Shown: positions 16,334 through 25,525, numbered from the stretch's first letter. The stretch: 64,000 nucleotides of DNA from Saccharothrix algeriensis (GCF_016907655.1 NZ_JAFBCL010000001.1:1426001-1490000), one strand, 5' to 3'. Made by a program: numbers and translations. The notes: a model not told the origin generated them from the sequence alone.

Positions 16334-17092
16334 ATGACGCAGACCGCGTTGAAAGACAAAAGCTACGAGTTGGAACAAGTGCTGCTGCAAGCACATTCGC
16401 TGCTGGAACTGGCGATGTCCCAGGAAGTGGGCCAGCCGCGCCACCTGACGGTGCGCATCGCACCGACCGACCAGGCCGTGCTGGCCGCGGCCGAGGAGCT
16501 GACCGCCTCGGCCCGGCACGAACTGGTGGCCGTCCTGCCGCAGCGCCGGATGTCGCCGGCGTGCCTGCAGGTGATGAACGGTTCGTTGAACGCCGTGGTC
16601 AAGAGAGGGGTCAAGGTCCGACTGCTGTGGTCGCCCGACTCGGTCGGCATCACCCGTGAGCCCTGGTTCGCGGACGCGGTGACCCCGGAGGTGGAGCTGC
16701 GGGTGGCCAACTGCTCCCGCGAGGAGATCATCATCGTGGACGGCAACGCGGCGATCGTGCACGGCGCCCAGCCCGACCACGACTACGCGATCATCCTGCA
16801 CCAACCGGCCATCGCCAACGCGTTGCAGACGCTCATGAACAGCATCTGGGACACCGCGATCCCCGCGCCGCGGGGCCGCGACGGCGTGGACGAGGCGCCC
16901 ACCGCGAAGGTGCTCGGCTGCCTGGCCAGCGGCCAGACCGACGAGAGCGCGGCCCGGGAGCTGGGGGTCTCGGTGCGCACCTACCGGCGCTACGTCGCCC
17001 GGATCATGCAGGACATCGGCGCGACCTCGCGCTTCCAGGCGGGCGTGCTGGCCGGGCGACTGGGCCTGGTCCCGCACTCCACCCGCGGCTGA
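16334..17092 (+). CDS. LuxR-type helix-turn-helix regulator with TrmB/PLD-like sensor
   Basis: A 252-aa paralog of the regulator at 15150-15917, with the same plan: an N-terminal helical part, a sensor-like middle (KVRLLWSPDSVG, then EEIIIVDGNAAIVHG) and a C-terminal HTH (SGQTDESAARELGVSVRTYR, closing ATSRFQAGVLAGRLGL). The two share the SVRTYRRYVA recognition region, so they may bind the same or related sites. The ATG at 16334 is preceded by GGGAGG with ideal spacing. Pairs of such orphan LuxR-type proteins are common beside actinobacterial biosynthetic clusters. Confidence 0.8.
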   Translation: MTQTALKDKSYELEQVLLQAHSLLELAMSQEVGQPRHLTVRIAPTDQAVLAAAEELTASARHELVAVLPQRRMSPACLQVMNGSLNAVVKRGVKVRLLWSPDSVGITREPWFADAVTPEVELRVANCSREEIIIVDGNAAIVHGAQPDHDYAIILHQPAIANALQTLMNSIWDTAIPAPRGRDGVDEAPTAKVLGCLASGQTDESAARELGVSVRTYRRYVARIMQDIGATSRFQAGVLAGRLGLVPHSTRG

Positions 17093-17121
17093 CCCGGCGC
17101 CGACCGGGAACACCCGACCGG

Positions 17122-17164
17122 CGCCGCCGGCGGGACCGGCCTACCCCGGTTCCCGCCGGCGGCG
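17122..17164 (+). terminator. Stem-loop terminator after second LuxR-type regulator
   Basis: CGCCGCCGGCGGGACCGG at 17122-17139 pairs with 17146-17164, with one bulged base and a 6-base loop. It starts 30 bp after the regulator stop and precedes the end of the facing mocR remnant, so it can serve both strands. Confidence 0.6.
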
Positions 17165-17266
17165 TCGCGCCGGCCCCCTCCCCCGCCACCGGGCGCTCAG
17201 CCCGCCGCCACCGCGCGTTCCCCGCGAATTCCCCGTGGCACTCCCGACTTCGCCGCGCAACGGCCG

Positions 17267-18612
17267 TCAGGGCCGATCGGGGCGGCGCAGCACGCGGCCG
17301 AGGGCGCGCGCCGCGTCCGGGAAGGCACCGGGGTCGGGGCCCGCGTAGTCGAGCCGGAGGAAGTGGCCGGTCGGTTCGGCCGGGAACCACTCGTCGCCCG
17401 GACCGACGACGACGCCCGCCGCCGCGCACTCCTCGACCACCCGCCCGGGGTCGACCTCGTCGGGCAGCCGCACCCAGAGGTTCAGCCCGCCCCGCGGCAC
17501 GGCGTCCAGCCGCGCGTCGGGCGCGTGCTCGCGCAGGCTCGCGACGAGGAGGTCCCGGCGGGCCGTGAGCTGCCGGCGCAGCCGGCGCAGGTGCGCCTGC
17601 CAGGCGGGCTGCGTCACGACGTCGAGCGCGACCGCCTGCAGCACGCCGCTGACGTAGCCGGACTCGGCCCGCGCGTCGGCGAGGATCCGCTTGCGCGCCG
17701 GACCGCGCGACCAGGCCCGCGACCCGGACCGCCGGCGAGACGCTCTTGCTCAGCGAGCGCAGGTAGACCACGTGCCCGCCGTCGTCCCGCGCGGCGATCG
17801 GCCGCGGGTCCGCGGTCATGCCGAAGTCGTGCGCCGAGTCGTCCTCGACGAGGAACGCCCCGTGCCGCCGCACCACGTCCAGGACCCGGTCGGCCAGGTC
17901 CGGCTCCCACAGCGCCCCGGTGGGGCCGGCGAAGCTCGGCTGGGCGTGGAAGGCGCGCGCGCCGGTCTGCTCGAACGCGAGCGCGTCCGGGTCGGGGCCG
18001 TCGGGGCCGCTGGGCACCGGGACGAGCGCCACGCCGACCTGGGCGGCGGCCAGGATCGCGCCCCAGTAGGTCGGCGACTCCACCAGCAGCGGCCGGCCCG
18101 CCCCGACCAGGGCGCGGAACGCGGTGCTCAGCCCGCCCTGGCTGCCCGGGATGATCACGACGTCGCCGCGGGCGACCGGCGTGACCCCGGTCGGGGTCAC
18201 CGCCGCCGGCTCCGCGGCGAACCAGGACCGCAGCTCCGGCAGGCCCGCCGTCGGCAGCCGGTCGACCAGCGCGCCGGTGCGGGCCGCGCGGGTGAACGCC
18301 GCGCGGACCAGGCGCTCGGGCAGCAGCTCGCGGTCGGGATGGTCCGAGTGCAGGGCCACCACGTCGTTCAGGGCGGACCGCAGCGCCGCCGGGGCCTCCG
18401 GGACCCGGTGGTGGGACGGCCCGAGCGCCGCCGTCTGCCACCCGTAGTCGTGGGGCCGCGCGACCCGGACCGCGCGCACGAACGTGCCCACGCCGGGGCG
18501 GCTGTCGACCACGCCCCTGCGCGGCCAGCGCCCGCAGCGCCTTCTGCACCGTGACCGGGCTGGCCCCGTACTGCGCCACCAGCGCCCGCGTCGACGTCGG
18601 CCCGCGCGGTCG
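17267..18612 (-). pseudogene. Decayed MocR/PdxR-type GntR-aminotransferase regulator
   Basis: The three parts of a MocR protein are present but in different frames. The wHTH end (ALVAQYGASPVTVQKALRAL) is in one frame to about 18515, the aminotransferase-like domain (LPTAGLPELR, ESPTYWG, PLP-lysine segment SLSKSVSP) continues in a second frame to about 17715, and the C-terminal part (QAVALDVVTQPAWQAHLRRL to ALGRVLRRPD) is in a third. Each junction looks like a single extra base (near 18513 and near 17716). The first 20 or so residues of the HTH domain are also missing, because the sequence runs straight into an EamA remnant. Not functional unless both shifts are sequencing errors, and even then truncated. 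Confidence 0.75.
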
Positions 18613-18887
18613 TCGCGGCGCTCCGGCAGCCGCCGTCGGCGACACCGGCGCAGTGGGCGGCGTTCGGCTACCTGGCGGTGGTGAGCATGTTCCTCGGGTT
18701 CTTCGCCCGGTACCGCGGCCTGGCCGTCGGACCGATGGCGCGGGTCGGCCAGGTGCAGCTGGTGCAGCCCGTGCTGGGCGTCGCCTGGGCAGCGCTGCCG
18801 GGCGAGCAGCCGACCTGGCCGACCCTCCTCGGCGGGGTCGCCGTCGTGCTGTGCGCGGGCCTGGCCGTCCGCAGCCGCCGGCGCTGA
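18600..18887 (+). pseudogene. C-terminal remnant of an EamA/DMT-family transporter
   Basis: About 95 codons encode the last two to three membrane helices of an EamA transporter: QWAAFGYLAVVSMFLGFF, then YRGLAVGPMARVGQVQLVQP and the final helix ending in AGLAVRSRRR. No start and no N-terminal two thirds remain. EamA transporters are often encoded divergently from MocR regulators; here both 5' ends are gone and the remnants abut, which points to a deletion that removed the shared promoter region. Confidence 0.75.
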
Positions 18888-18917
18888 GGCGGTGGCGCGG
18901 AAGGGCCCGCCGACGGC

Positions 18918-19649
18918 TCAGACGCCGAGGAAGCGGAAGACGGCGGTGCGCAGCTCGTCGCCCGCCAGCGCGCCGAGGTGGTCGCCGGGCACGTGCTCCA
19001 ACCGCGCGCCGGGGACGCGGGCGACGACCTGGTCGATGCCCTGGGCCATCTGGTCCTCCTTGCCCGCGAGGAAGAGCGTCGGCGCCTCGGGCGCGCGGGC
19101 GGCCGGGTCGAACGGCTCGCGGGCCAGGCCCTCGACCAGGCGCAGCAGCGACTCGGCGTCCTGACCCGGGCCGGAGACCATGCTCGTGATGATGCCGGTC
19201 AGCATGTCCGTCGGCTGCGGGCCGCCCTGGACCGCGGCGCGGGCGGCGGCGAGGTCGACCGCGCCGAACGGCTCCACCGGGCTGAGGCCGCCGAGCACCA
19301 GCCGGCGCACCCGGAGCGCGCCGGTGGCGGCGAGGTCCCAGGCGAGGCGGGCGCCGAGGGAGTAGCCGACCACGTCGACCTCGTCCTGGCCGATGCCCTC
19401 CGCCAGCCGCCGCAGCAGCCGCGCGGTGGTCACCTCGTCGGCCGAGGCGACGGCCGGGCCGCCCGCGTGGCCGGGCAGGTGCACCACGACGGTCTCGCGG
19501 CCCGCCTCCGCCAGCGGGCCGGCCCAGCGCTCGGCGGGCCAGTCGGTGGCCCCGGCGGCGGCGAAGCCGTGGATGAGCACGACGGGCGGGCCGGTGACCT
19601 CGGAGGTGGGTTGGGTGCGGGTGGCCGGCAGCGCGGCGACACTTGTCAT
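18918..19649 (-). CDS. Alpha/beta hydrolase
   Basis: A 243-aa alpha/beta hydrolase of the MenH/BioH-like small type. Oxyanion segment HGFAAAG, nucleophile elbow VGYSLGARLA, acid probably in AGKEDQMAQG and histidine in PGDHLGAL. The ATG at 19649 is one base from the palindrome TCTACG-AG-CGTAGA, which would sit over or next to the promoter or ribosome-binding region. It follows the TetR gene on the same strand and is likely part of the regulon, as an esterase or lactonase acting on the imported compound (inference). Confidence 0.8.
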   Translation of the reverse strand: MTSVAALPATRTQPTSEVTGPPVVLIHGFAAAGATDWPAERWAGPLAEAGRETVVVHLPGHAGGPAVASADEVTTARLLRRLAEGIGQDEVDVVGYSLGARLAWDLAATGALRVRRLVLGGLSPVEPFGAVDLAAARAAVQGGPQPTDMLTGIITSMVSGPGQDAESLLRLVEGLAREPFDPAARAPEAPTLFLAGKEDQMAQGIDQVVARVPGARLEHVPGDHLGALAGDELRTAVFRFLGV

Positions 19650-19668
19650 TCTACGAGCGTAGACAAAA
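19641..19668. promoter_or_regulatory. Operator-like palindrome, site A
   Basis: TCTACG-AG-CGTAGA at 19650-19663, extended on the right to CGTAGACAA. It lies directly upstream of the hydrolase start. It shares its core with sites at 25641, 26789, 26974 and 29256. Confidence 0.65.
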
Positions 19669-19688
19669 GATCGGGGCCGGTCCAGGAG

Positions 19689-20279
19689 TCAGCCGGCGAT
19701 CCGCTTCACAAGCCCCTCGACGTAGGCGCCGTAGCGCTCCACCAGCTCGCCGACCGGGTGCATCAGGCTGGCCACGTTGGCGCCGATGGCCACGGAGATG
19801 ATCTCGTCGGCGAGCACACCCGCGGCCGGCCCGGCCGGCGCCGCGCGCCGGGACCGGGCGGCCGTGATCCGCCGGACCAGCTCCGCCCGCCAGGTCGTCA
19901 GCAGGTCGCGGTACTGCCGGGCCAGCTCGGGGTTGGCGACCGAGTGCTCCCACAGCACCAGCAGCACGCGGGCGGAGGTGATCCGGTGCGCGTCCAGCGG
20001 CATGGCCGCCTCCACGAACCCGCGCAGCGCCGCCACCGGGTCGACCTCGGGGTCCACGGTGGACATCCGCTGCGCGGTCTCCTGCAGGACGCTGTCGAAC
20101 GTCGCCGCGATGATCTCGTCCTTGCTGGCGAAGTAGTGCTTGAGGGCGCCGTTGGCGAACCCGGCAGCCGTGACGATGCTGCGCATCGTGGCCGCCTCGA
20201 AGCCGCCCTCGGTGATCAGCTTCTTGGCGACCTCGACGATCTCCCGGCGCCGCTGGTCGTGGTCGATGACCTTCGGCAT
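19689..20279 (-). CDS. TetR-family transcriptional regulator
   Basis: A 196-aa TetR repressor. Helices 2-3 of the HTH are at about residues 28-50 (ATMRSIVTAAGFANGALKHY), followed by FASKDEII. The C-terminal ligand domain ends in VEGLVKRIAG; a TetR_C-type fold is expected, ligand unknown. It is the last gene of the importer transcript (22 bp after the ATPase stop) and is flanked by the palindromes at 19650 and, at the head of the transcript, 25641. It is the obvious candidate to bind all five related palindromes and would thus repress its own transcript. Confidence 0.9.
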   Translation of the reverse strand: MPKVIDHDQRRREIVEVAKKLITEGGFEAATMRSIVTAAGFANGALKHYFASKDEIIAATFDSVLQETAQRMSTVDPEVDPVAALRGFVEAAMPLDAHRITSARVLLVLWEHSVANPELARQYRDLLTTWRAELVRRITAARSRRAAPAGPAAGVLADEIISVAIGANVASLMHPVGELVERYGAYVEGLVKRIAG

Positions 20280-20301
20280 GGTTACGACTCTAATGCAGTG
20301 C

Positions 20302-21141
20302 TCATGCCGAATCCCGGAGTCCGAGCCAGGTGCTGCGGCGCTCGGCCTGGCGGGCCGGGTCGGCGACGGGCGCGGCGAGCAGCAGCCGCCGCGTGTAGGG
20401 GTGCTGCGGCTCGCGGGTGACGGCGGGGGTGTCGCCGGACTCGACGATCTCGCCGTGGTACATCACCGAGACGCGGTGGCAGATGCGCCGCACCACGCCG
20501 AGGTCGTGCGAGACGAACAGGTAAGACACCCCCGTCTCCCGCTGGATGTCGATGAACAGGTCCAGGATCGTCGCCTGGGTGGTGAGGTCCAGCGCGCTCA
20601 CCGGCTCGTCGCAGACGATCAGCCGGGGCTTGCGGACCAGCGCCCGCGCGATGGCGATCCGCTGCCGCTGCCCGCCGGAGAACTCGCTGGGGTACCGGTG
20701 CAGGGCGTCGGCGGGCAGCCGCACGTGGTCGAGCATCTCGGCGACCACCGCGCGCGCCCTTGCCTTCGGCGTCCCGGTCGCCACCAGCGGCTCGGCCAGC
20801 ACCTCGCCCACCGTCATCGTCGGGTCGAGCGAGCCGTACGGGTCCTGGAAGACGACCTGGATGTCGTTGGCCAGGCGGCGGCGCGCCGCGCCACGCGCGT
20901 GGGTGATGTCCTCGCCGTCGAAGGTGATCCGCCCGGAGGTGACCGCGGCCAGGCCCAGCACCGCCTTGCCGAGCGTGGACTTGCCCGACCCGCTCTCCCC
21001 CACCAGCCCGACGCACTCACCGGGGCCGACCGAGAGCGAGACGCCCTTCAACGCGCGCAGCCGCAGCTTGCGGTGCAGCCGGTAGTCGACCACCAAGTCC
21101 TCCACCGCCAGCAGCGGCGCGGTGTCCAAGGGCGCGATCAT
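20302..21141 (-). CDS. Peptide/nickel-type ABC transporter ATPase (OppF/DppF-like)
   Basis: A 279-aa ABC ATPase. Walker A GESGSGKST, Q-loop VVFQDPYGSLDP, signature FSGGQRQRIA, Walker B LIVCDEP and switch histidine in FVSHDLGVV are all present. The C-terminal region HPYTRRLLLAAP is the hallmark of the oligopeptide/dipeptide subfamily. It would energise the importer with the fused permease-ATPase encoded upstream; the ATG overlaps that stop as ATGA. The cluster imports a peptide, opine, nickel chelate or related solute. Confidence 0.9.
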   Translation of the reverse strand: MIAPLDTAPLLAVEDLVVDYRLHRKLRLRALKGVSLSVGPGECVGLVGESGSGKSTLGKAVLGLAAVTSGRITFDGEDITHARGAARRRLANDIQVVFQDPYGSLDPTMTVGEVLAEPLVATGTPKARARAVVAEMLDHVRLPADALHRYPSEFSGGQRQRIAIARALVRKPRLIVCDEPVSALDLTTQATILDLFIDIQRETGVSYLFVSHDLGVVRRICHRVSVMYHGEIVESGDTPAVTREPQHPYTRRLLLAAPVADPARQAERRSTWLGLRDSA

Positions 21142-22991
21142 CGTGCGTCGTCCTCTCCGCCCACGTGCGCGGCGCTCCGGGGCCGGTTCGGGTCCGACTC
21201 GCGGGCCCAGACCTCGTCCAGTTCGTCCCGTCCCTCGGTGTCGTCCAGGGACGCGCTGATCAGCTCGGCCGTGTACGGGTCCTCCGGGCGGCGGAAGATC
21301 CGCTCCACCGGGCCCGTCTCGACGATCCGGCCGTCCTTCATCACCACGACCCGGTCGCAGATGTCCGCGACGACGCCGAAGTTGTGCGTGACGATCACCA
21401 GCGCCATGTCGTACTCCTGCTGCAGCTCCCGCAGCAGCTCCAGCACCTCCGCCTGCACGGTGACGTCGAGCGCGGTGGTCGGCTCGTCGGCCACCAGCAG
21501 CGACGGCCGCCCGGCGACGGCGCCGGCGATGAGCACGCGCTGGGCCATGCCGCCGGAGATCTGGTGCGGGTAGGAGGCCAGCACGCGGTCGGGGTCGGTC
21601 AGCCCCACCCGCACGAGGACCTCCCGCGCCCGGCTGCGGGCCTCGGCCTTGGACAGGCCGTGCACGTGCCGCAGCGGCTCGACCAGCTGGTGCTCGATCG
21701 TGTAGCACGGGTCGAGGTTGCTCATCGGCTCCTGCGGCACGTAGCCGATCGAGCGGCCGAGCAGCGCGGCGCGCTCGCCGGAGGACAGCTTGCCGACCTC
21801 CCGGCCGCAGACCCAGATGCCGTCCGCGACCGCGGTGCCGCCCGAGGGCAGCAGGTCGAGCACGGTGAAGATGGTCTGCGTCTTGCCGGAGCCGGACTCG
21901 CCGACGATGCCCAGCACCTCGCCGGGCGCCGCGTCCAGGGACACGCCGCGGACGACCTCCTTGACCCCGTGCTGGGTCGCGTAGCCGACCCGCAGGTTCT
22001 CCACCCGCAGGGCGCAGTCCTCGACGCTGTGCTCGTGCGTGCCGCTGGCGACCCGCTCGGGCAGGTCGCCCGGCGCCGGCGCGGCCAGCTCCTGCCGCAC
22101 CCGCGCCCGGGCCCGCCGGTTGGGCTGCTCCGCGCGGACGCTGATCAGGTCGGCCAGGGTCGACCCGATGAACGCCAGGGCGGCGATGGTGACGCCCAGC
22201 GCGATCGACGGCCACAGCAGGATCAGCGGGTAGGTCAGCATGTTCTTGAAGCCGTCGTTCATCATCTCGCCCCAGCTCGGCGTCGACGCCGAGCCGATGC
22301 CGAGGAACTGCAGGCCCGCCTGCATACCGATGGCGATGCCGGCGGTCAGGGCCGTCTGCACCACGATCGGCGCGTAGACCGCGCGCAGCATGTGCGTGCG
22401 CAGGATGCGCGGGTTGGTCACGCCGGCGACGCGCGCGGCGTCGATGTAGGGCTCCTTGCGGACCGCCAGCGCCCGCGCCCGGGTGATCCGGTAGTAGCCG
22501 GGCGCCATGAACACGCCCAGCGCCACCATCAGCACCACGAACGACTGACCCGTGCCCGCGGCGACCACCAGCAGCACGATCATGCCGGGGACCGACTGCA
22601 GCGCGTCGCTGATCCACGAGCACACGCGGTCGGTGACGCCGCCGAAGTAGCCGGCCACCACGCCCGCCGGGACGCCCAGCAGCAGCCCGGCCACGCAGGT
22701 GATCACCGCGCCGAACAGCGTGGTCTGGGCGCCGTAGAGCAGCCGGCTGAGGATGTCGCGCCCGGCGGAGTCGCCGCCGAGGGGGTGCCCGTCGCCGGGG
22801 CCGGCGTGGGTGATGGCGAAGTCGACCAGGTTGGGGTCGAACGGCGCGAGCCACGGCGCGAGGAGCGCGGCGGCGACCACGACCCCCAGCACGGCGAGCG
22901 CGACCACGCCGAGGGGGCGGCGCAGGTAGCGCCGCCACAGCGAGATCCGCTTGACGGGCGCCAGGGCGGCGGGGAAAGGAGCTGCGGTCAT
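21138..22991 (-). CDS. Fused ABC permease (DppC-like) and ATPase (DppD-like)
   Basis: A 617-aa single reading frame with two modules. Residues 1-285 are a DppC-type permease: N-terminal helix near 27-48, GGDSAGRDILSRLLYGA, and an EAA loop around YIDAARVAGVTNPRILRTHM. After a charged linker (286-325), residues 326-617 are a DppD-type ATPase with Walker A GESGSGKTQ, signature ISGGMAQRVLIA, Walker B LLVADEP and the DPYTAEL end. In most Dpp/Opp systems these are separate genes. ATG overlaps the upstream permease stop (ATGA). Walker A ends in Thr-Gln rather than Ser/Thr-Thr, which is tolerated in this subfamily. Confidence 0.88.
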   Translation of the reverse strand: MTAAPFPAALAPVKRISLWRRYLRRPLGVVALAVLGVVVAAALLAPWLAPFDPNLVDFAITHAGPGDGHPLGGDSAGRDILSRLLYGAQTTLFGAVITCVAGLLLGVPAGVVAGYFGGVTDRVCSWISDALQSVPGMIVLLVVAAGTGQSFVVLMVALGVFMAPGYYRITRARALAVRKEPYIDAARVAGVTNPRILRTHMLRAVYAPIVVQTALTAGIAIGMQAGLQFLGIGSASTPSWGEMMNDGFKNMLTYPLILLWPSIALGVTIAALAFIGSTLADLISVRAEQPNRRARARVRQELAAPAPGDLPERVASGTHEHSVEDCALRVENLRVGYATQHGVKEVVRGVSLDAAPGEVLGIVGESGSGKTQTIFTVLDLLPSGGTAVADGIWVCGREVGKLSSGERAALLGRSIGYVPQEPMSNLDPCYTIEHQLVEPLRHVHGLSKAEARSRAREVLVRVGLTDPDRVLASYPHQISGGMAQRVLIAGAVAGRPSLLVADEPTTALDVTVQAEVLELLRELQQEYDMALVIVTHNFGVVADICDRVVVMKDGRIVETGPVERIFRRPEDPYTAELISASLDDTEGRDELDEVWARESDPNRPRSAAHVGGEDDAR

Positions 22992-23929
22992 CGCTCGCGC
23001 ACCTTCGGGTTGACCCACCCGAGCACGAGGTCGAGCAGGAAGTTGACGATGACGACGAACACCACCGTGACGGCGGTCAGGCCGAGCAGCACCGGGATGT
23101 CGCCGATCTGCGAGGCCGACTGGGTCAGGCTGCCGATGCCGGGCAGGTTGAACACGATCTCCACGACGATGGCGCCGCCGAGCAGCCCCACGAACATCAG
23201 CGCCAGCACGGTCAGCGCCGCCGGCGAGGCGTTGCGCAGCACGTGCGTGGTGACGCGGCGGTTGGACAGGCCGCGGGCCCGCAGCGTGCGCACGAAGTCC
23301 TGGTTGGCGACCTGGATGAAGCCGTTGCGCAACTGCTCCGCGACCATGACGATCGCGCCGAGCGCCAGGGACACCGACGGCAGCGTGATCGACATGAGCC
23401 AGTCCCCGACCGACTGCTCCGGCGAGACGTAGCCGATCGCCGGGAACCACCTCAGCTCGATGGCGAACCACATGACCAGCACGAGGCTGACCCAGAAGCC
23501 GGGCAGGGCGAACAGCACCACGGACGCGAGCTTGAGGACGCGGTCCAGCACGCCACCGGGCCGCAGGCCGCACACGACGCCCACTACCAGGCCGAGAACG
23601 GCCGAGAGCAGGGTCGCGAAGACCACGACCGACAGCGTCACCGGGACGCGCAGCGCGATCTGGTCGCCGACCGGCTGGAAGTTGCGCCACGAGGTGCCGA
23701 AGTCACCGGTGGCGGCGTGCGACAGCCAGTTCCAGAACTGGACCAGCACCGGCTGGTCGTACCCGATCTTGGCGCGCAGGGCTGCCTGCTGGGCCGGTGT
23801 GGCGCTGTTGCCCAGCAGGCCCGGGGTCGGGTCCCCGACGGCCAGGTAGGCGAGGAAGAACGTCCCGCTCGTGACCACCACGAGCAGCAGGATCCCCGAC
23901 AGCAGGCGTTTCGCGATGAAGGACAGCAT
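22988..23929 (-). CDS. Peptide/nickel-type ABC transporter permease (DppB-like)
   Basis: A 313-aa permease with the DppB start (FIAKRLLSGILLLVVVTSGT) and six hydrophobic segments. The EAA loop is seen at FVRTLRARGLSNRRVTTHVL, followed by GGAIVVEIVFNLPGIGSL, typical of this subfamily. It forms the membrane channel with the permease half of the downstream fusion protein. Gene order binding protein, DppB, DppC-DppD, DppF is standard apart from the fusion. Confidence 0.9.
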   Translation of the reverse strand: MLSFIAKRLLSGILLLVVVTSGTFFLAYLAVGDPTPGLLGNSATPAQQAALRAKIGYDQPVLVQFWNWLSHAATGDFGTSWRNFQPVGDQIALRVPVTLSVVVFATLLSAVLGLVVGVVCGLRPGGVLDRVLKLASVVLFALPGFWVSLVLVMWFAIELRWFPAIGYVSPEQSVGDWLMSITLPSVSLALGAIVMVAEQLRNGFIQVANQDFVRTLRARGLSNRRVTTHVLRNASPAALTVLALMFVGLLGGAIVVEIVFNLPGIGSLTQSASQIGDIPVLLGLTAVTVVFVVIVNFLLDLVLGWVNPKVRER

Positions 23930-23942
23930 TCTCGGCTCCTCA

Positions 23943-23977
23943 CCGGCGGGCCCGTCCGCAGTGGACGGACCCGCCGG
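23943..23977 (-). terminator. Intra-operon stem-loop after the binding-protein gene
   Basis: CCGGCGGG-CCGTCC at 23943-23957 can pair with GGACGG-CCCGCCGG up to 23977, with one mismatch. It sits in the 60-bp gap between binding protein and permease. Such hairpins often stabilise the binding-protein mRNA or partly terminate, giving more binding protein than permease; this role is inferred. Confidence 0.5.
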
Positions 23978-23989
23978 AGCACGGGCGCG

Positions 23990-25525
23990 TCAGCCGCGCT
24001 GGATGAACCGCAACGTCGGGAACATCATGCCGGTGACCGGCGTCACCGTGATCCCCTTGACGCTGAAGTAGTTGTTGTTCGCCTGGTACCACACGCTCCA
24101 CCAGGCCAGGTCCACCAGCTTGGTGTTGAGCTGCTTGAGCAGCTCCGTCTGCTGCTGGCCCGGCTCGGCCTGCTCGACCTGCTCGACCAGCGCCTTCACC
24201 TCGGGGAAGGCGTCGACCGACGGGTTCGGGTTGTACCACTGGGAGGTGGTCACCTGGTCGGACAGCGTGGCCATGTCGTTGCCGCTCATGGCGATCACGG
24301 CGAGGAACATGGGGTAGGTCGGCGCGTTCTTCTGGTAGTCGGGCATGGCCATGTCCTGCCACTCGACCTTGATGCCCAGCTCGCCGAAGGTCTGGTTGGC
24401 GGCCGGCTGCCACGCCGCGAAGATCGGCGACATCGGCATCTTCAGGCTGAAGCCGTCGGCGTACCCGGCCTCGGCGAGCAGCTGCTTGGCCTTGGCCATG
24501 TCCGTCTTGTACTTGTCGTTCATCGACTTGTCGTAGACGGCGCTGTTGTCCGAGGGGAACAGCTGGTTGGTGACGGTGCCGGCGTCGTAGGCGACGGCCT
24601 TGAGGATGCCGGCCGAGTCGAAGGCGTAGCTGATCGCCTGCCGGACGCGCTGGTCACCCAGGGCCTTGACCTGGCTGCCGGTGCGGTCGGCGAACTGCAC
24701 GCCCACCCACGACGACGGCTTGGACGCGATGTTCCAGCCGTTCTGCTCGGCCTTGGCCAGGTTCGCGGCGTTGGCGAACTGGACGTTGAGCTGACCGGAC
24801 AGCATCGCGTTGAAGCTGGCCGTCTGGTCGGTGATCGGGAACAGCCGCACCGTCGGGAACTGGTAGGTGGCGTCGTCCCAGTGGCCCTGCTTCTTGGTGA
24901 AGACGTACTGCGACTGCGGCGCCGAGGAAGCCTTGTCGTAGTTGTACGGGCCGGAGCCGACCGGGCCGTTGGCCAGCGTGCCGGCCTGGATGGCCGCCGG
25001 CGAGGCCATCCAGCTGCGGCCCAGGCCCATGAAGTACAGCAGCGAGTCGTCCCGCTTGGACAGCTTGATCTCGATCGTGTCCTCGTCCTTGGCCAGGACG
25101 TCGGCCACGTTCAGGTAAGCCTGGCCGGAGCGGACGCCGGACTTCAGGTGCTTGAGGTTGGCGACCGCCGCGGCGGAGTCGAACTTCTGGCCGTCGTCGA
25201 ACGTGACGCCCTGGCGCAGGTCGGCGGTGAGGGTCAGCCGGTCGGCGGACCACTCCCAGGACGTGGCCAGCGCGGGCACCGGCTTGCCGTCCTTGTCCAG
25301 CGCCACGAGCGGGTCGTAGACCGCCGACAGGTACGGGCCGTCGAAGCCGATGTCGGCGCTGGCCGGGTCCCACGAGGTCACGTCGAGGAACACCCCGGCC
25401 TTGAGCTCGCTCGTGTCCGCGGTGGCCGCACCACCGCCGCCGCCTGAGCCGCCGCTGCATCCGGCGAGCGCGGTGGCCGCCGCGACGGCCACCGCGACCA
25501 ATGCCGCTGTCCGTGTCCTCGTCAT
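23990..25525 (-). CDS. Solute-binding lipoprotein, SBP_bac_5 family
   Basis: A 511-aa extracytoplasmic binding protein. The signal peptide ends in lipobox ALAGC with Cys23 as the lipid anchor, followed by a Ser/Gly linker. The family-5 body is recognisable from SWDPASAD, LATSWEWSAD, the VKALGDQRVRQAISYAFD segment and the C-terminal WWSVWYQANNNYF. The family binds peptides, nickel chelates, opines and some sugars; nothing here identifies the ligand. ATG at 25525 is chosen because GAAGGA lies seven bases upstream and it begins the signal peptide. It is the first gene of the importer-TetR transcript, controlled by site B. Confidence 0.9.
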   Translation of the reverse strand: MTRTRTAALVAVAVAAATALAGCSGGSGGGGGAATADTSELKAGVFLDVTSWDPASADIGFDGPYLSAVYDPLVALDKDGKPVPALATSWEWSADRLTLTADLRQGVTFDDGQKFDSAAAVANLKHLKSGVRSGQAYLNVADVLAKDEDTIEIKLSKRDDSLLYFMGLGRSWMASPAAIQAGTLANGPVGSGPYNYDKASSAPQSQYVFTKKQGHWDDATYQFPTVRLFPITDQTASFNAMLSGQLNVQFANAANLAKAEQNGWNIASKPSSWVGVQFADRTGSQVKALGDQRVRQAISYAFDSAGILKAVAYDAGTVTNQLFPSDNSAVYDKSMNDKYKTDMAKAKQLLAEAGYADGFSLKMPMSPIFAAWQPAANQTFGELGIKVEWQDMAMPDYQKNAPTYPMFLAVIAMSGNDMATLSDQVTTSQWYNPNPSVDAFPEVKALVEQVEQAEPGQQQTELLKQLNTKLVDLAWWSVWYQANNNYFSVKGITVTPVTGMMFPTLRFIQRG

